A stretch of DNA of 64,000 nt, taken from assembly GCA_027533105.1 (NCBI GenBank), contig JAPZTW010000009.1:186001-250000 (forward strand), in the 5' to 3' direction. The stretch's first letter is position 1, and the number at the start of each line of letters is the position of its first letter. The DNA is from Sphingomonadaceae bacterium (GTDB taxonomy: Bacteria; Pseudomonadota; Alphaproteobacteria; Sphingomonadales; Sphingomonadaceae). The notes below the pieces were generated by a model. That model did no database searches, was not told the DNA's origin, and worked only from the letters and a program-made list of their open reading frames with translations. Positions 43,760 through 53,252 of this stretch are shown one piece after another. Position numbers and translations under genes: made by a program.

Positions 43760-44811
43760 TTGTTGCGGTGCGCCCGGCGCCAGGCGCCGGGCGCAACCCC
43801 TTCGCGGCGCTTGAATGCGCGCGAGAAGGCCGAAACGTCGGAATAACCCAGCAGGTAGGCAATCTCGTTCAGCGAGGCCCGCCCCTGTTCGAGGTAACCC
43901 CGGGCAAACCGGTGGCGCAGATCGGCGAGCAGGTCTTCAAAGGTGGTCCCTTCGGCCCGCAGCGCACGGTAGAGTCCCTGGCCGCTCAGTCCCAGTTGCC
44001 GCGCCACAGCTTCGGCGGTTACAGTGCCGGTGTGCAGCACTGGCAGGATGGCGCGCTCAACCTGTCCGGCTATCGACTGCGCTGCATCAAGCTCTGCCAG
44101 CAGACTGTCGGCATGGGCGCAGAACAGCGCAAAGGCATAACGCGGATAGAGCGCGATGCGGTGGGTCTGCCAGGCCTCGCTGACGCGCATGGCATTGCGC
44201 CCGGCGCCAAATCGCACCGGCACGCCCAGCGCGCGGGCCAGTTCCGCACCCTGGCCATGATCCTGGTGCGTCACTTCGGCCAGACTGGCATAGGGCGTGT
44301 CGCCGAACTGGCGGGTGCCCACGACCATGCGCACGAAGGTCGATTCGGTCAGCTCGGGAAAGGGTGGGTCATCGATCCGGCGATCGGTCAGCCACAGGCC
44401 ATCGGCCTCGCGGGTCAGCACGAACCGCGCCGGGCCGGCAACGGTAATATCGGTCACCAGCCGCCCGAACCGGTTGAGCTGATCCAGCGCATCGCGCATC
44501 GTCTCTGACGCATAGCCCAGCAGCCCGACGATCGAGAGATCGGCGAAGTTCGTGGCCTCAGCAAAGTGGATGGCCAGCGCAGGATCGTCGCATTGCCGGG
44601 CCGCGAGGCGGAGCATCACCGCATAGCGATCAAGCGGCACCCGCCGGTTGATCTCCTCGGTACGGCCATCAAGCCCCACTGCCTTGAGCAGGGCGGCCCG
44701 GTCCGCGCCGCGGTCGGCGGCAAAGTCGATCAGCCCCAATGCCATGCTGGCGACGACCGATTGACGGGGAACCATGCCGGGAGCTGTCAAAGGGTTGTCG
44801 GCCAGGGTCAT
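43756..44811 (-). CDS. AraC-family transcriptional regulator (OruR/ArgR-like N-terminus)
   Basis: A 351-residue regulator. The N-terminal ligand-binding half shows the family pattern 'RVPLDRYAVMLRLAARQCDD' and 'FADLSIVGLLGYASETMRDA'. The C-terminal pair of helix-turn-helix motifs includes 'VARQLGLSGQGLYRALRAEG' and 'LNEIAYLLGYSDVSAFSRAF' with 'KRREGVAPGAWR'. ATG 44811 is preferred to the TTG at 44832. Divergent from the DUF2306 gene across an 18-bp palindrome, so it probably controls that gene and itself. Effector unknown. Confidence 0.9.
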   Translation of the reverse strand: MTLADNPLTAPGMVPRQSVVASMALGLIDFAADRGADRAALLKAVGLDGRTEEINRRVPLDRYAVMLRLAARQCDDPALAIHFAEATNFADLSIVGLLGYASETMRDALDQLNRFGRLVTDITVAGPARFVLTREADGLWLTDRRIDDPPFPELTESTFVRMVVGTRQFGDTPYASLAEVTHQDHGQGAELARALGVPVRFGAGRNAMRVSEAWQTHRIALYPRYAFALFCAHADSLLAELDAAQSIAGQVERAILPVLHTGTVTAEAVARQLGLSGQGLYRALRAEGTTFEDLLADLRHRFARGYLEQGRASLNEIAYLLGYSDVSAFSRAFKRREGVAPGAWRRAHRNN

Positions 44812-44822
44812 TTTCGAATGCT

Positions 44823-44840
44823 GTATTATCAAGATAATAC
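44823..44840. promoter_or_regulatory. Perfect AT-rich palindrome between the AraC and DUF2306 genes
   Basis: GTATTATC-AA-GATAATAC is an exact inverted repeat of 8+2+8 bases, AT-rich in an otherwise GC-rich region. It is 12 bp upstream of the araC-type ATG and 36 bp before the DUF2306 ATG. Most likely an operator or core promoter element, although AraC proteins usually bind direct repeats. Confidence 0.5.
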
Positions 44841-44875
44841 GCGCCGGGCAATCCCGCCAATCGAGTGCAACAACA

Positions 44876-45721
44876 ATGGCTTCCGCCGCTGAGAAACATC
44901 CAGCCTACAATCCCTCGGCCACCCCTTCGCCCAAGGCACGCGCCCGCCGCCAGCTCGACCTTGCGGTGCGTGGCTGGTTTGCCGCCACGGTGCTGGGCCA
45001 GGGGCTGTTCATCGCCTTCATCCTCCTGTTCTATTACACCAGCGTCTTCAGCGGGGATTACGCGGCCTGGAACGCCAAGCCCATGATCACCGGCTATGTG
45101 GAAGGTGACGCCACCGGCAACCACCAGTTCGCGCTGCATGTGCTGGCCGCCGCGATCATAACCTCGTGTGGATTGTTGCAGCTGGTGCCGCAGGTCCGCG
45201 CCCGTTGGCCCATGCTCCATCGCTGGAGCGGACGGCTGTTCCTGGCCATGGCGCTGATCCTTTCATTCGGCGGGCTGTGGCTGGTCTGGGTGCGGGGCAG
45301 CTACATGACCATTCCGGGCGCGATTGCCATCTCGATGGATGGGCTGCTGATCCTCTGGTTCGGCACGATGGCCTGGATCACCGCGCGCCAGCGCAGTTTC
45401 GCGGCGCACCGCCGGTGGGCTCTGCGCACCTTCATAGTCGCCAGCGGGGTCTGGTTCATGCGCCTTGGCTATATCGTCTGGGGCGTAATGACCGGCGGCG
45501 CGGGGATCGAGCGGGGCCTTTCGGGTCCGTTCGACCTGGTCTGGGCCTTTGCGACCCACCTGCTGCCATTGGCCGTGCTGGAGCTATACCTGCGGGCCGA
45601 ACGGGGCTCTCCCCAGGCGCAGCGGGCCATGGCGGGCGGGCTCTGGCTGGCCGCTGTGCTGATCTTCGGCGGCAGCCTTGGCGCGTGGTTCTTCATGTGG
45701 TGGCCGGCAATCATGGCCTGA
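44876..45721 (+). CDS. DUF2306 multi-helix membrane protein
   Basis: A 281-residue inner-membrane protein with about eight hydrophobic segments, matching the DUF2306 pattern: 'HVLAAAIITSCGLLQLVPQV' then 'RWPMLHRWSGRLFLAMALIL' and 'AAHRRWALRTFIVASGVWFM'. Several His residues in the helices suggest heme or metal binding, as in cytochrome b561-like proteins; that is inference. ATG 44876 is the start with the best fit; the ORF track extends it upstream. Controlled probably by the divergent AraC regulator. Confidence 0.78.
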   Translation: MASAAEKHPAYNPSATPSPKARARRQLDLAVRGWFAATVLGQGLFIAFILLFYYTSVFSGDYAAWNAKPMITGYVEGDATGNHQFALHVLAAAIITSCGLLQLVPQVRARWPMLHRWSGRLFLAMALILSFGGLWLVWVRGSYMTIPGAIAISMDGLLILWFGTMAWITARQRSFAAHRRWALRTFIVASGVWFMRLGYIVWGVMTGGAGIERGLSGPFDLVWAFATHLLPLAVLELYLRAERGSPQAQRAMAGGLWLAAVLIFGGSLGAWFFMWWPAIMA

Positions 45722-45787
45722 GCGCGAACCCGCGGCTACGCGAGTGGTGCAGGGCCGCTTTACCTGCACCACACAGCTTCGCTACAC

Positions 45788-46522
45788 ATGGCGGCGATGC
45801 TCAAGTTTCTCTCGCCCGCGCGTCCCGCCGGCCAGCATGGTCTGGCTTACAAGATCGGCTGGTGGATTAGCCGCCTGATCGTCTGGTTCGTCTTGCTGAG
45901 CGTGGGGATCACCGTGCTCTACAAGTTCGTGCCTGTCCCGATCACGATCACGATGATCGCCGATCCGAATGGCTTCACCAAGGACTGGACCCCGCTCAGC
46001 CGGATCGATCGCAACATGGTGGCCGCCGTGATTGCCGGGGAGGATGCCAAGTTCTGCACCCACCAGGGCTTTGACGCGGATGCGATCGAGCAGGCGATCG
46101 CGCGCAATGCGCGGGGCGGGAAGCTGCGGGGCGGCTCCACGATAAGCCAGCAGACGGCCAAGAACGTGTTCCTGTGGCAGGGCTGGGGCTGGGATCGCTA
46201 TGTCCGCAAGGGGCTTGAGGCCTGGTTCACCTTCCTGATCGAGCACATCTGGGGCAAGCGCCGGATCATGGAGGTCTACCTCAACGTCGCGGAAACCGGG
46301 ATCGGCACCTATGGTGTCGAGGCTGGCGCTCAACGCTATTACAAGAAGAGCGCCGCCCGCCTGACCCGGGTCGAAGCGGCCCGCATTGCCGCTGCCCTGC
46401 CCAGCCCCAAAAAGCGCGCTGTCACCGGGGCCAAGGGTTTCACCCGCCGCCACGGCAACGCAATTGCCGCGCGCAGCGGCGTGGTCCGCAACGAAGCGCT
46501 TGACGCCTGCGTCTATCGGTAA
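45788..46522 (+). CDS. mtgA: Monofunctional peptidoglycan transglycosylase MtgA
   Basis: A 244-residue inner-membrane enzyme polymerising lipid II glycan chains in the periplasm. The N-terminal membrane helix is 'ISRLIVWFVLLSVGITVLYK'. The GT51 domain has 'MVAAVIAGEDAKFCTHQGFD' with the catalytic Glu, 'GGSTISQQTAKNVFLWQGWG', and 'RIMEVYLNVAETGIGTYGVE'. Length is normal and there is no transpeptidase domain. Its 3' end is followed by a bidirectional-type terminator. Confidence 0.94.
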   Translation: MAAMLKFLSPARPAGQHGLAYKIGWWISRLIVWFVLLSVGITVLYKFVPVPITITMIADPNGFTKDWTPLSRIDRNMVAAVIAGEDAKFCTHQGFDADAIEQAIARNARGGKLRGGSTISQQTAKNVFLWQGWGWDRYVRKGLEAWFTFLIEHIWGKRRIMEVYLNVAETGIGTYGVEAGAQRYYKKSAARLTRVEAARIAAALPSPKKRAVTGAKGFTRRHGNAIAARSGVVRNEALDACVYR

Positions 46523-46550
46523 GCCGCCCAAGGCGCTTTGGTGGCAAAAA

Positions 46551-46576
46551 GAAAGGGGCGCCGCGGCGCCCCTTTC
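46551..46576. terminator. Terminator between mtgA and TonB receptor 3
   Basis: GAAAGGGGCGCC and GGCGCCCCTTTC form a 12-bp perfect stem. On the minus strand it is followed by TTTTTG, giving a standard terminator for the receptor gene. On the plus strand only CCTTGT follows, so it is weaker for mtgA. Confidence 0.78.
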
Positions 46577-46604
46577 CCTTGTCTGGTTGTTCTGACCGGA
46601 TCGA

Positions 46605-49280
46605 TCAGAACTTGAACACCACCGTGCCGCTGATCGTGCGCGGCGCGCCGATCTGGACGAAGCTGGGGTTGCCATAGGAAGCAACGCCGGTGCCACGGTT
46701 GAAGCTGCCCAGCTGGCTCAGGTTCCCGCCGAAGCCGCCAACGTAGAAGCTGTTGGTCAGGTTGTAGACGTTGAGCTGCAGGTAGGTCTTGTCGTTCAGC
46801 CCCAGGAACTCGAGGTTCACGCGGGCGTCGAGATTGACCAGCCAGTAGGCGGCAGCGGTTGCCGCGTAGACCTGGGTCGGCGCAGCCGGAGCGACCGGCG
46901 TGGTGCAGACCACCGGGGTGCCGGTGCAGGCCTTGGCGCCCAGCGGCACGAACGAACCAGTGAAGGTGGCTTCGTTGGTGTCGTAGATGTAACGCTCACC
47001 CGTGCGCTTGGCGGTGATCCCGATGTCGACCGGGCCCAGCGTACCGCGGATGGTGCCGCCCCAGCTGTACTTGGGCGAACCGGCTTCGCGCTTGCCAGCG
47101 GTCGGCGCATAAATCGGAGTGCCATCGGCGTTTTCGCCGATCAGCAGGTTGTCCTTGATCTCGGACTTCATGACCGAACCGAAGACGTAGAAGGTCAGCG
47201 CGTCGACCGGCTGGAAGGCGATCGAGCCATCGACCCCGTACTTCTTCACGTTGCCCAGGTTACGGAACACGTTGACGTCCAGATCCGGATCATAGGCGCT
47301 GGCGGTACGGTTCTGGAACTGGTTGTAGTAACCCGAGATCTGCGCCTGGACCTTGCCCGAGCGCATGCGCAGGCCAAGATCGAAGTTGTCGGTGGTTTCT
47401 GGCTGCGGACGGGTCTGCGCAGTGGTCGGCGCAAAGAAGAACGAGTTATAAAGGTTGTCCGTCCCCGGAACCGACAGACCCTGCGAGAAGTTGCCGAAGA
47501 CCGAAAGGTCGTCGGTCAGCTTGTAGGTGAAGCCGATGTTGGGCAGGATCTTGTTGTAATCGAAGATGCGCTGCTGCGGGCCCTGGATGGTCGGGTTCAG
47601 CGTGGCGTACTGCGTCACGAGTGCCGCGTTGCCGCCGAAGCATTCCACGAAGCCGCCAGCCGAGCTGGTGAAGCAGTTCTGGTTCAGGTTACGACGGAAG
47701 AACGGTGCACGGACGCCTGCGGTAACAACCAGGCCACCATCCATGAACTCACCGCGGTATTCGGCCGAGACCTGGTGGAGGATGGCGTAGGACAGGCGGT
47801 CACGCTTCTGCAGGATCGCGCCGGTCGAGTCCTTTTCAGGGATGTTGACCGAGAACACGTCCAGCGGTTCGCCGTTCACGCCCTGAAGGCTCACTTCACC
47901 GGTCTGGCGGTGACGCGCACGGTCATAGGTGTAGGTCAGACGGACAGTGTTGGTGTCGTCCAGTTCCCAGCGCAGGCCGGTGATTACGCCGATGCGGTGA
48001 GTCTGAGTCTGGCTGGGAGCCAGCACGGTGACCTGGTCCAGAGCATCGCCGTCGCCGTTGACGTCACGCCCAAAGTATGGACGCCCCGCAAGGTAACCCG
48101 TCACGCAGGTGTTCGTCGCGCTGGTCGGCGTGGTGCGGCAGGCTGAGGTGCTGGCGGTGCCGCCGGCCGGGTTGATGTCGCGCAGGCCTTCTTCGCCGGT
48201 CACGGTACCACCACCGTTGGCCTTCACGTACTGATAGCTGGGATCAACCGTGAGGACGAGGTTATCGGCCAGGGTGAAGCGCGAGCTCAGGCGCAGGTTG
48301 CCGGTGTTCGACGGGTTGTAGCGCCGGTCAAACTCGGTGCCGCAGGTGCTGGCCGTGTTGGCCACGCCGTTGACGCCCGGAGCCACGGTGCAGGGGAAGT
48401 TGATGGTGTACTTGCGCTCGTCGGCATTGGCCGGGAAGCGGTTGCCCGAACCCGAACCAACGACGCGCCCTGCATCGAGGCGCAGCGGCAGCGAGCCGAA
48501 GAAGTTGTTGCGGTTCTGGTTGTAGTGGCCGGACAGCGAGATGAAGTCATCACCCGAAAGCGGCTGGTACACGCGGAAGTTGTACTGCTGCTTGTTGACC
48601 TTGCCGTAATTGTTGAACGGGTTGTCGTTCGTGGCGCGGCTGGCCGAGACAAAGGCGCGCAGGCCGCTGGCGTTGAGGTCGCCGGTCTCGATCTTCACGA
48701 AACCGCGCATGAAGTCGTACTCACCGGCCGAGAGCGACATCATCACGCCGAAATCGCGGTCCGGGCGCTTGGTGCGCAGGTTGACCGTGCCGCCGACAGC
48801 CGAAGCGGTCGGGCTGTCAACGTCGGTCGTGCCGAGGTTGACGTTGACCTGCTCGATCAGTTCGGGATCGATCTGCTGGTTCGAATAGATCGCGTAGTTG
48901 CCCGAATCGTTCAGCTGGATGCCGTCGAAGGTCAGGCTGATGCGGTCGGCAGAGAAGCCGCGGATGTTGAGCGTGCCGCCCGACGAACCGTAGGCATCGT
49001 TGTTCTGGAAGCTGACGCCCGGGATCTGGTTGATCGTGTCGAGGATCGTCTGGCCCGGGTTCTGGCGCTCGATGTTCTCCGAGGTCAGGACGGCCTTGGC
49101 CTTCGAGGTATCGGGAGCCGAAACCCCGCCAACCTGCTGCACCCCGGTGCGGGTGCCGGTGACGATGATTTCCTTGTCGAACTCGATCGAGCCGGTCGAC
49201 TGGGCGAACGCAGGCGCGCTCAGCGCGGCAACGCCGATGGCGAGGCTGCTGGCGGCAGTGGTCAGAACGTTGAGACGCAT
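46605..49280 (-). CDS. TonB-dependent outer-membrane receptor 3
   Basis: A 891-residue outer-membrane transporter. The signal peptide is 'MRLNVLTTAASSLAIGVAAL' ending APAFAQ. A TonB-box-like stretch 'EFDKEIIVTGTRTG' precedes the plug ('TILDTINQIPGVSFQNNDAY', 'TLNIRGFSADRISLTFDGIQ'). The barrel closes with 'TISGTVVFKF'. Divergent from a CDF metal exporter, which hints at a metal or metal-complex substrate; this is inference. ATG 49280 has AGGGAAAG upstream. Confidence 0.94.
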   Translation of the reverse strand: MRLNVLTTAASSLAIGVAALSAPAFAQSTGSIEFDKEIIVTGTRTGVQQVGGVSAPDTSKAKAVLTSENIERQNPGQTILDTINQIPGVSFQNNDAYGSSGGTLNIRGFSADRISLTFDGIQLNDSGNYAIYSNQQIDPELIEQVNVNLGTTDVDSPTASAVGGTVNLRTKRPDRDFGVMMSLSAGEYDFMRGFVKIETGDLNASGLRAFVSASRATNDNPFNNYGKVNKQQYNFRVYQPLSGDDFISLSGHYNQNRNNFFGSLPLRLDAGRVVGSGSGNRFPANADERKYTINFPCTVAPGVNGVANTASTCGTEFDRRYNPSNTGNLRLSSRFTLADNLVLTVDPSYQYVKANGGGTVTGEEGLRDINPAGGTASTSACRTTPTSATNTCVTGYLAGRPYFGRDVNGDGDALDQVTVLAPSQTQTHRIGVITGLRWELDDTNTVRLTYTYDRARHRQTGEVSLQGVNGEPLDVFSVNIPEKDSTGAILQKRDRLSYAILHQVSAEYRGEFMDGGLVVTAGVRAPFFRRNLNQNCFTSSAGGFVECFGGNAALVTQYATLNPTIQGPQQRIFDYNKILPNIGFTYKLTDDLSVFGNFSQGLSVPGTDNLYNSFFFAPTTAQTRPQPETTDNFDLGLRMRSGKVQAQISGYYNQFQNRTASAYDPDLDVNVFRNLGNVKKYGVDGSIAFQPVDALTFYVFGSVMKSEIKDNLLIGENADGTPIYAPTAGKREAGSPKYSWGGTIRGTLGPVDIGITAKRTGERYIYDTNEATFTGSFVPLGAKACTGTPVVCTTPVAPAAPTQVYAATAAAYWLVNLDARVNLEFLGLNDKTYLQLNVYNLTNSFYVGGFGGNLSQLGSFNRGTGVASYGNPSFVQIGAPRTISGTVVFKF

Positions 49281-49612
49281 GGCGAGGGCTTTCCCTGTTG
49301 TGGCGAAACTTGCGAAAACACACGAATTGGCCGCCGGACGAATCGCCCGTGGCGCTGGCTGCGCACGCTAATAGCGGGGCAGCGCGACGCACTAAACAGC
49401 CCTGTGTGACAAGGCTGTGACTAGTCCGGCCGGGTTTTTCGGCCCCGCATCCGGTTATGAAATATTATTACGACATGTTCTGGAGATTGGGAACAATCAT
49501 GCCCCGATCGCACTGATTCCGCCCTTCCCGCAGATCATTTGCTTCGAAGTACCGGTTCGATTCTTGCTGCACTGCGGCAAATGTGCAACGCTTCATCCTG
49601 GAAGGGAACCAA
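49281..49612. other. 332-bp divergent intergenic region between TonB receptor 3 and the CDF exporter
   Basis: Holds both promoters. At 49456-49473 an AT-rich imperfect dyad (GTTATGAAATATTATTAC) stands out in GC-rich DNA. It has 6 of 9 possible pairs, which would suit a Fur/Zur-type site, but no match to a known box can be confirmed. A 19-codon ATG frame at 49457 covers the same bases and is probably not a gene. Nothing else is recognised. Confidence 0.4.
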
Positions 49613-50599
49613 ATGGGCGCGCAGCATCACGGACATCACCATGGCCATCATCGACACCATGGCCACACTCACTCAGGGGCCGGAGCAAGTCACCACCATG
49701 ATCACCTGACCGGGGGCAAGCCGGTCGCCGGCTCGGGCCGGGCCTTTGCCGTGGCGGTGGGACTGAACGTCGCCTTCGTGACTGCCGAGGTTGCCGCCGG
49801 CCTGTGGAGCGGCTCTATGGCCTTGCTGGCCGATGCCGGGCACAACCTGTCGGATGTGCTGGCCCTGCTGCTGGCCTGGGCAGCCAGCATCCTGGCCGCG
49901 CGGCCGGCCCGCGATGGCTATACCTATGGCTTCAAGAGCTCCTCGATCCTTGCCGCGATTGCCAACGCGGCACTGCTATGGGTCGCGCTTGGCGCGATCC
50001 TGGTCGAAACGATCCGGCGGTTCTTCTACCCCGAACCGGTCCAGGGCGGGGTGATGATGGCGGTGGCTGCCATGGGTATCGCGATCAATGGCATCTCTGC
50101 CGCGCTCTTTGCCCGGGGCAGCAAACAGGACCTGAACCTGCGCGCTGCCTTCCTCCACCTGCTGGCCGATGCGGCGGTTTCAGCCGGGGTGGTCGTGGCC
50201 GGTGCAGCGATCTGGCTGACCGGGGAAAGCCTGATCGATCCTGCAACCAGCCTGCTCATCACACTGGCGATCGGCTGGGGCAGCTGGGGCCTGCTGCGCG
50301 ATGCGATGCGCCTGGGGCTGCTGGCCGTGCCGCGCGGGATCGACGCGGCGGCGGTGCGGGTCTGGCTGGCCGAACGTCCGGGTGTCAGCTCGGTCCACGA
50401 TCTGCACATCTGGCCGATGAGCACCACCGAAACCGCGCTGACGGTCCATCTCGAAATGCCCGGGGGTCATCCCGGCGATCCGGTCCTGCATGGCCTCGCC
50501 GAAGAGCTTGCCAGCCGCTTCGGGATCGATCATGCCACGATCCAGATCGAACTGGGGTCGCAACGCTGCCGCTTTGCTGGCGGGCCGAAGCACCTCTGA
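49613..50599 (+). CDS. Cation diffusion facilitator (CDF) metal exporter
   Basis: A 328-residue inner-membrane Zn2+/Co2+/Cd2+-type exporter. The N-terminal 30 residues are extremely His-rich ('HHGHHHGHHRHHGHTH'), as in ZitB/CzcD. Six membrane helices follow, with the transport-site motifs 'LADAGHNLSDVLALLLAWAA' and 'LHLLADAAVSAG' (HxxxD type). The cytoplasmic C-terminal domain shows 'SSVHDLHIWPMSTTETALTV'. ATG 49613 has GGAAGGGAACC upstream; the ORF track starts earlier. It precedes the NTF2-like gene by 16 bp, probably in one operon. Confidence 0.92.
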   Translation: MGAQHHGHHHGHHRHHGHTHSGAGASHHHDHLTGGKPVAGSGRAFAVAVGLNVAFVTAEVAAGLWSGSMALLADAGHNLSDVLALLLAWAASILAARPARDGYTYGFKSSSILAAIANAALLWVALGAILVETIRRFFYPEPVQGGVMMAVAAMGIAINGISAALFARGSKQDLNLRAAFLHLLADAAVSAGVVVAGAAIWLTGESLIDPATSLLITLAIGWGSWGLLRDAMRLGLLAVPRGIDAAAVRVWLAERPGVSSVHDLHIWPMSTTETALTVHLEMPGGHPGDPVLHGLAEELASRFGIDHATIQIELGSQRCRFAGGPKHL

Positions 50600-50615
50600 A
50601 ACAAAGGAACTAGCG

Positions 50616-51107
50616 ATGCGTCTTACTCCCTGGCTTGGCGGGATCGTGGCCGTGGCACTGGCTTCGGCCGCCGCCGCACAAGAGGATCCCAAGGCGCTGT
50701 TCCAGGCGCGCTACGATGCCTTCCGCGGCGCCATGGCCGCACAGGACCAGGCGGCGGTGAGCGCGATCCTCGCGCCGGGCTACACCATGACCGATATCCA
50801 GGGCGAAGTGCGCGATGCCTCGGCCGTCGCCACGATGATGCAGCGCATGCCGGGTGGCATTGGCCGCAATGCGGTAACGACCGTGCTGGAAGCCACTGTT
50901 ACCGGCGATACCGCTGCCGTGAAGCAGCAACTGGCCGCCAAGACCACCCGCCCCGGCCCGGATGGCAACGACATGGCGCTGGAGTTCGAGGTGGTTTCCA
51001 ACGACACCTGGGTCAAGCGCGGCGAAGTCTGGCTGCTGAAGTCGAGCGTGCAGAAGGACCTGACCGTCAAGCGCGACGGCGAGGTCTTCTTCAAGCAGTC
51101 AAACTAG
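50616..51107 (+). CDS. Secreted NTF2-like (SnoaL/DUF4440-type) protein
   Basis: A 163-residue protein with a signal peptide ('GGIVAVALASAAAAQ') and an NTF2-like cone fold: 'LFQARYDAFRGAMAAQDQAA', 'ILAPGYTMTDIQGEVRDASA', ending in beta strands '...VSNDTWVKRGEVWLLKSS'. Such proteins are mostly ligand-binding; no catalytic residues can be named. ATG 50616 has AAAGGAAC upstream. It follows the CDF gene by 16 bp and is convergent with clpX. Confidence 0.78.
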   Translation: MRLTPWLGGIVAVALASAAAAQEDPKALFQARYDAFRGAMAAQDQAAVSAILAPGYTMTDIQGEVRDASAVATMMQRMPGGIGRNAVTTVLEATVTGDTAAVKQQLAAKTTRPGPDGNDMALEFEVVSNDTWVKRGEVWLLKSSVQKDLTVKRDGEVFFKQSN

Positions 51108-51135
51108 CGACGCAGCCCGGCAGGACCTGTGCCGG

Positions 51136-51158
51136 ACAGGCGGCTTCAGGCCGCCTGT
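51136..51158 (-). terminator. Hairpin spanning the clpX stop codon
   Basis: ACAGGCGGC-TTCAG-GCCGCCTGT is a perfect 9-bp stem, and its loop contains the clpX stop codon (TGA on the minus strand). There is no T-run, so termination is only suggested. Confidence 0.4.
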
Positions 51159-52402
51159 TCCTTGGCCTTGAGTACGCGGACCGGCTCCTTGCGGCCGTCG
51201 ACGACATCCTTGTCCACCACCACTTCGGCGATCTCGTTCTCGCTGGGGATGTCGAACATGGTGTCGAGCAGCAGCCCCTCGACAATCGAGCGCAGACCGC
51301 GCGCGCCGGTCTTGCGCTCGATGGCGCGCTTGGCGATTGCTTCCAGCGCCTCGTCTGTGAAGGTCAGGGTCACGTCTTCCAGCTCAAACAGCTTGGAATA
51401 CTGCTTGATGAGCGCATTCTTGGGCTCGCGCAGGATCTTGACCAGCGCCTCCACATCGAGGTCTTCCAGCGTCGCGATCACCGGCAGTCGGCCGACGAAT
51501 TCGGGGATCAGGCCGAACTTCAGCAGATCTTCGGGTTCCGCCTTCTGCAGCAGTTCGCCCACCTTGCGCTTGTCCGGATCGGCCACATGCGCACCGAAAC
51601 CGATCGAGCGCTTTTGCAGGCGGTCGGCGATGATCTTTTCGAGGCCCGCGAAGGCCCCGCCGCAGATGAACAGAATGTTCGTGGTATCGACCTGCAGGAA
51701 CTCCTGCTGCGGATGCTTGCGCCCGCCCTGCGGCGGCACCGAAGCCGTGGTGCCTTCCATCAGCTTGAGCAGCGCCTGCTGCACACCTTCGCCCGAGACA
51801 TCGCGCGTGATCGAAGGGTTCTCGGCCTTGCGGCTGATCTTGTCGATCTCGTCGATATAGACGATCCCGTGCTGCGCCTTCTCGACGTTGTAGTCGCTGG
51901 CCTGGAGCAGCTTGAGGATGATGTTTTCCACGTCCTCGCCCACGTAACCGGCTTCGGTCAGCGTGGTGGCATCGGCCATGGTGAAGGGCACGTCAAAGGT
52001 CTTGGCCAGGGTCTGGGCCAGCAGGGTCTTGCCCGAACCGGTCGGGCCAACCAGCAGGATGTTCGACTTCTGCAGTTCGACATCGCCGCCCTTGCCGCTG
52101 TGCTTCAACCGCTTGTAGTGGTTGTGCACCGCCACCGAAAGCACGCGCTTGGCGCGGTCCTGGCCGATCACATAGTCGTTCAGCGTCTCGAAGATATCCT
52201 TCGGGCTGGGGACGCCGCCATCCTTCTTGCCGGCGATCCCGGCCTTGGTTTCCTCGCGGATGATGTCGTTGCACAGCTCGACGCATTCATCGCAGATGAA
52301 CACGGTGGGGCCGGCAATGAGCTTGCGCACCTCGTGCTGCGACTTCCCGCAGAAGCTGCAGTAGAGAGTGCTCTTGGCGTCCGATCCGCTCAGTTTGGTC
52401 AT
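51146..52402 (-). CDS. clpX: ATP-dependent Clp protease ATP-binding subunit ClpX
   Basis: AAA+ unfoldase that feeds substrates to ClpP. The 418-residue protein has the N-terminal zinc-binding domain ('[20 protein letters not shown]' and '[10 protein letters not shown]'), Walker A '[19 protein letters not shown]', Walker B '[14 protein letters not shown]' and the ClpP-binding IGF-type loop region 'RSIGFGAHV'. ATG 52402 starts '[11 protein letters not shown]', as in homologues. The ORF track begins upstream in error. It follows clpP by 137 bp on the same strand. Control of CtrA and other cell-cycle proteins by ClpXP is known in alphaproteobacteria. Confidence 0.97.
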   Translation of the reverse strand: MTKLSGSDAKSTLYCSFCGKSQHEVRKLIAGPTVFICDECVELCNDIIREETKAGIAGKKDGGVPSPKDIFETLNDYVIGQDRAKRVLSVAVHNHYKRLKHSGKGGDVELQKSNILLVGPTGSGKTLLAQTLAKTFDVPFTMADATTLTEAGYVGEDVENIILKLLQASDYNVEKAQHGIVYIDEIDKISRKAENPSITRDVSGEGVQQALLKLMEGTTASVPPQGGRKHPQQEFLQVDTTNILFICGGAFAGLEKIIADRLQKRSIGFGAHVADPDKRKVGELLQKAEPEDLLKFGLIPEFVGRLPVIATLEDLDVEALVKILREPKNALIKQYSKLFELEDVTLTFTDEALEAIAKRAIERKTGARGLRSIVEGLLLDTMFDIPSENEIAEVVVDKDVVDGRKEPVRVLKAKEQAA

Positions 52403-52539
52403 GCTTTCGTCCAATAACCCCGCAAACGCTGGGGATTCGCCGGGACTGTAACCCGGCTGCAACAATATTCAAACCTGCCACATCGCACAGGGCACCTTGC
52501 CCGGGGCTGAAGCGGCAGGGTTAGCAAGGCCTTTGCACC

Positions 52540-53226
52540 TTACTCCGGCGCGCCACCAGACCCGCTGGCATCGGCGTCCGTCGCCGGACGGCTTTCAAAG
52601 ACCTTGTCGACCAGGCCAAAGGCCAGCGCCTCATCAGCTTCGAGCCAGGTGTCACGATCGACCGCCTTCTCGATCTCCTCGACCGTCTTGCCGGTATACT
52701 TGGCATAGTGCGCGTTCATGCGCTGACGCAGACGCAGAATCTCGCGGGCCTGGATTTCGATGTCGCTGGCCATGCCGCGCGCGCCGCCCGACGGCTGGTG
52801 GATCATCACGCGGGCGTTCGGCAGGGCAATGCGCATGCCGGGTTCCCCCGCCGCCAGCAGGAAGCTGCCCATCGAGCAGGCCTGGCCGATGCACACAGTG
52901 GACACCCTCGGGCGAATATATTGCATGGTATCGTGGATCGCGAGGCCGGCCGTCACCACGCCGCCCGGCGAATTGATGTACATCGAGATATCCTTGCTGG
53001 GATTCTCGCTTTCCAGGAACAGCAGCTGGGCCACGATCACCGAGGCCATGTGATCCTCGACTTCGCCGGTCACGAAGATGATCCGTTCGCGCAGCAGGCG
53101 CGAATAGATATCGAAGCTGCGTTCACCGCGGCTGGATTGCTCGACCACGACCGGGATCAGCGCGCCGGTGATGGGATCTCGGGTAAACTTGCCCTGGGCG
53201 CCGGGCTGATTGAACAGGTCGAGCAT
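52540..53226 (-). CDS. clpP: ATP-dependent Clp protease proteolytic subunit ClpP
   Basis: Serine protease barrel degrading proteins delivered by ClpX or ClpA. The 228-residue protein has the catalytic Ser in '[20 protein letters not shown]', the His in '[20 protein letters not shown]', and the Asp near '[20 protein letters not shown]'. '[20 protein letters not shown]' is also diagnostic. It is slightly longer than E. coli ClpP because of the C-terminal acidic tail. A promoter-like site lies 30-55 bp upstream. Confidence 0.97.
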   Translation of the reverse strand: MLDLFNQPGAQGKFTRDPITGALIPVVVEQSSRGERSFDIYSRLLRERIIFVTGEVEDHMASVIVAQLLFLESENPSKDISMYINSPGGVVTAGLAIHDTMQYIRPRVSTVCIGQACSMGSFLLAAGEPGMRIALPNARVMIHQPSGGARGMASDIEIQAREILRLRQRMNAHYAKYTGKTVEEIEKAVDRDTWLEADEALAFGLVDKVFESRPATDADASGSGGAPE

Positions 53227-53252
53227 GGGATTCCTCTTGCGGTTGGTCCACC

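Noticed and set aside
49457-49516. 19-codon ORF starting MKYYYDMFW
   Set aside because: No ribosome-binding site and it coincides with the AT-rich control region.
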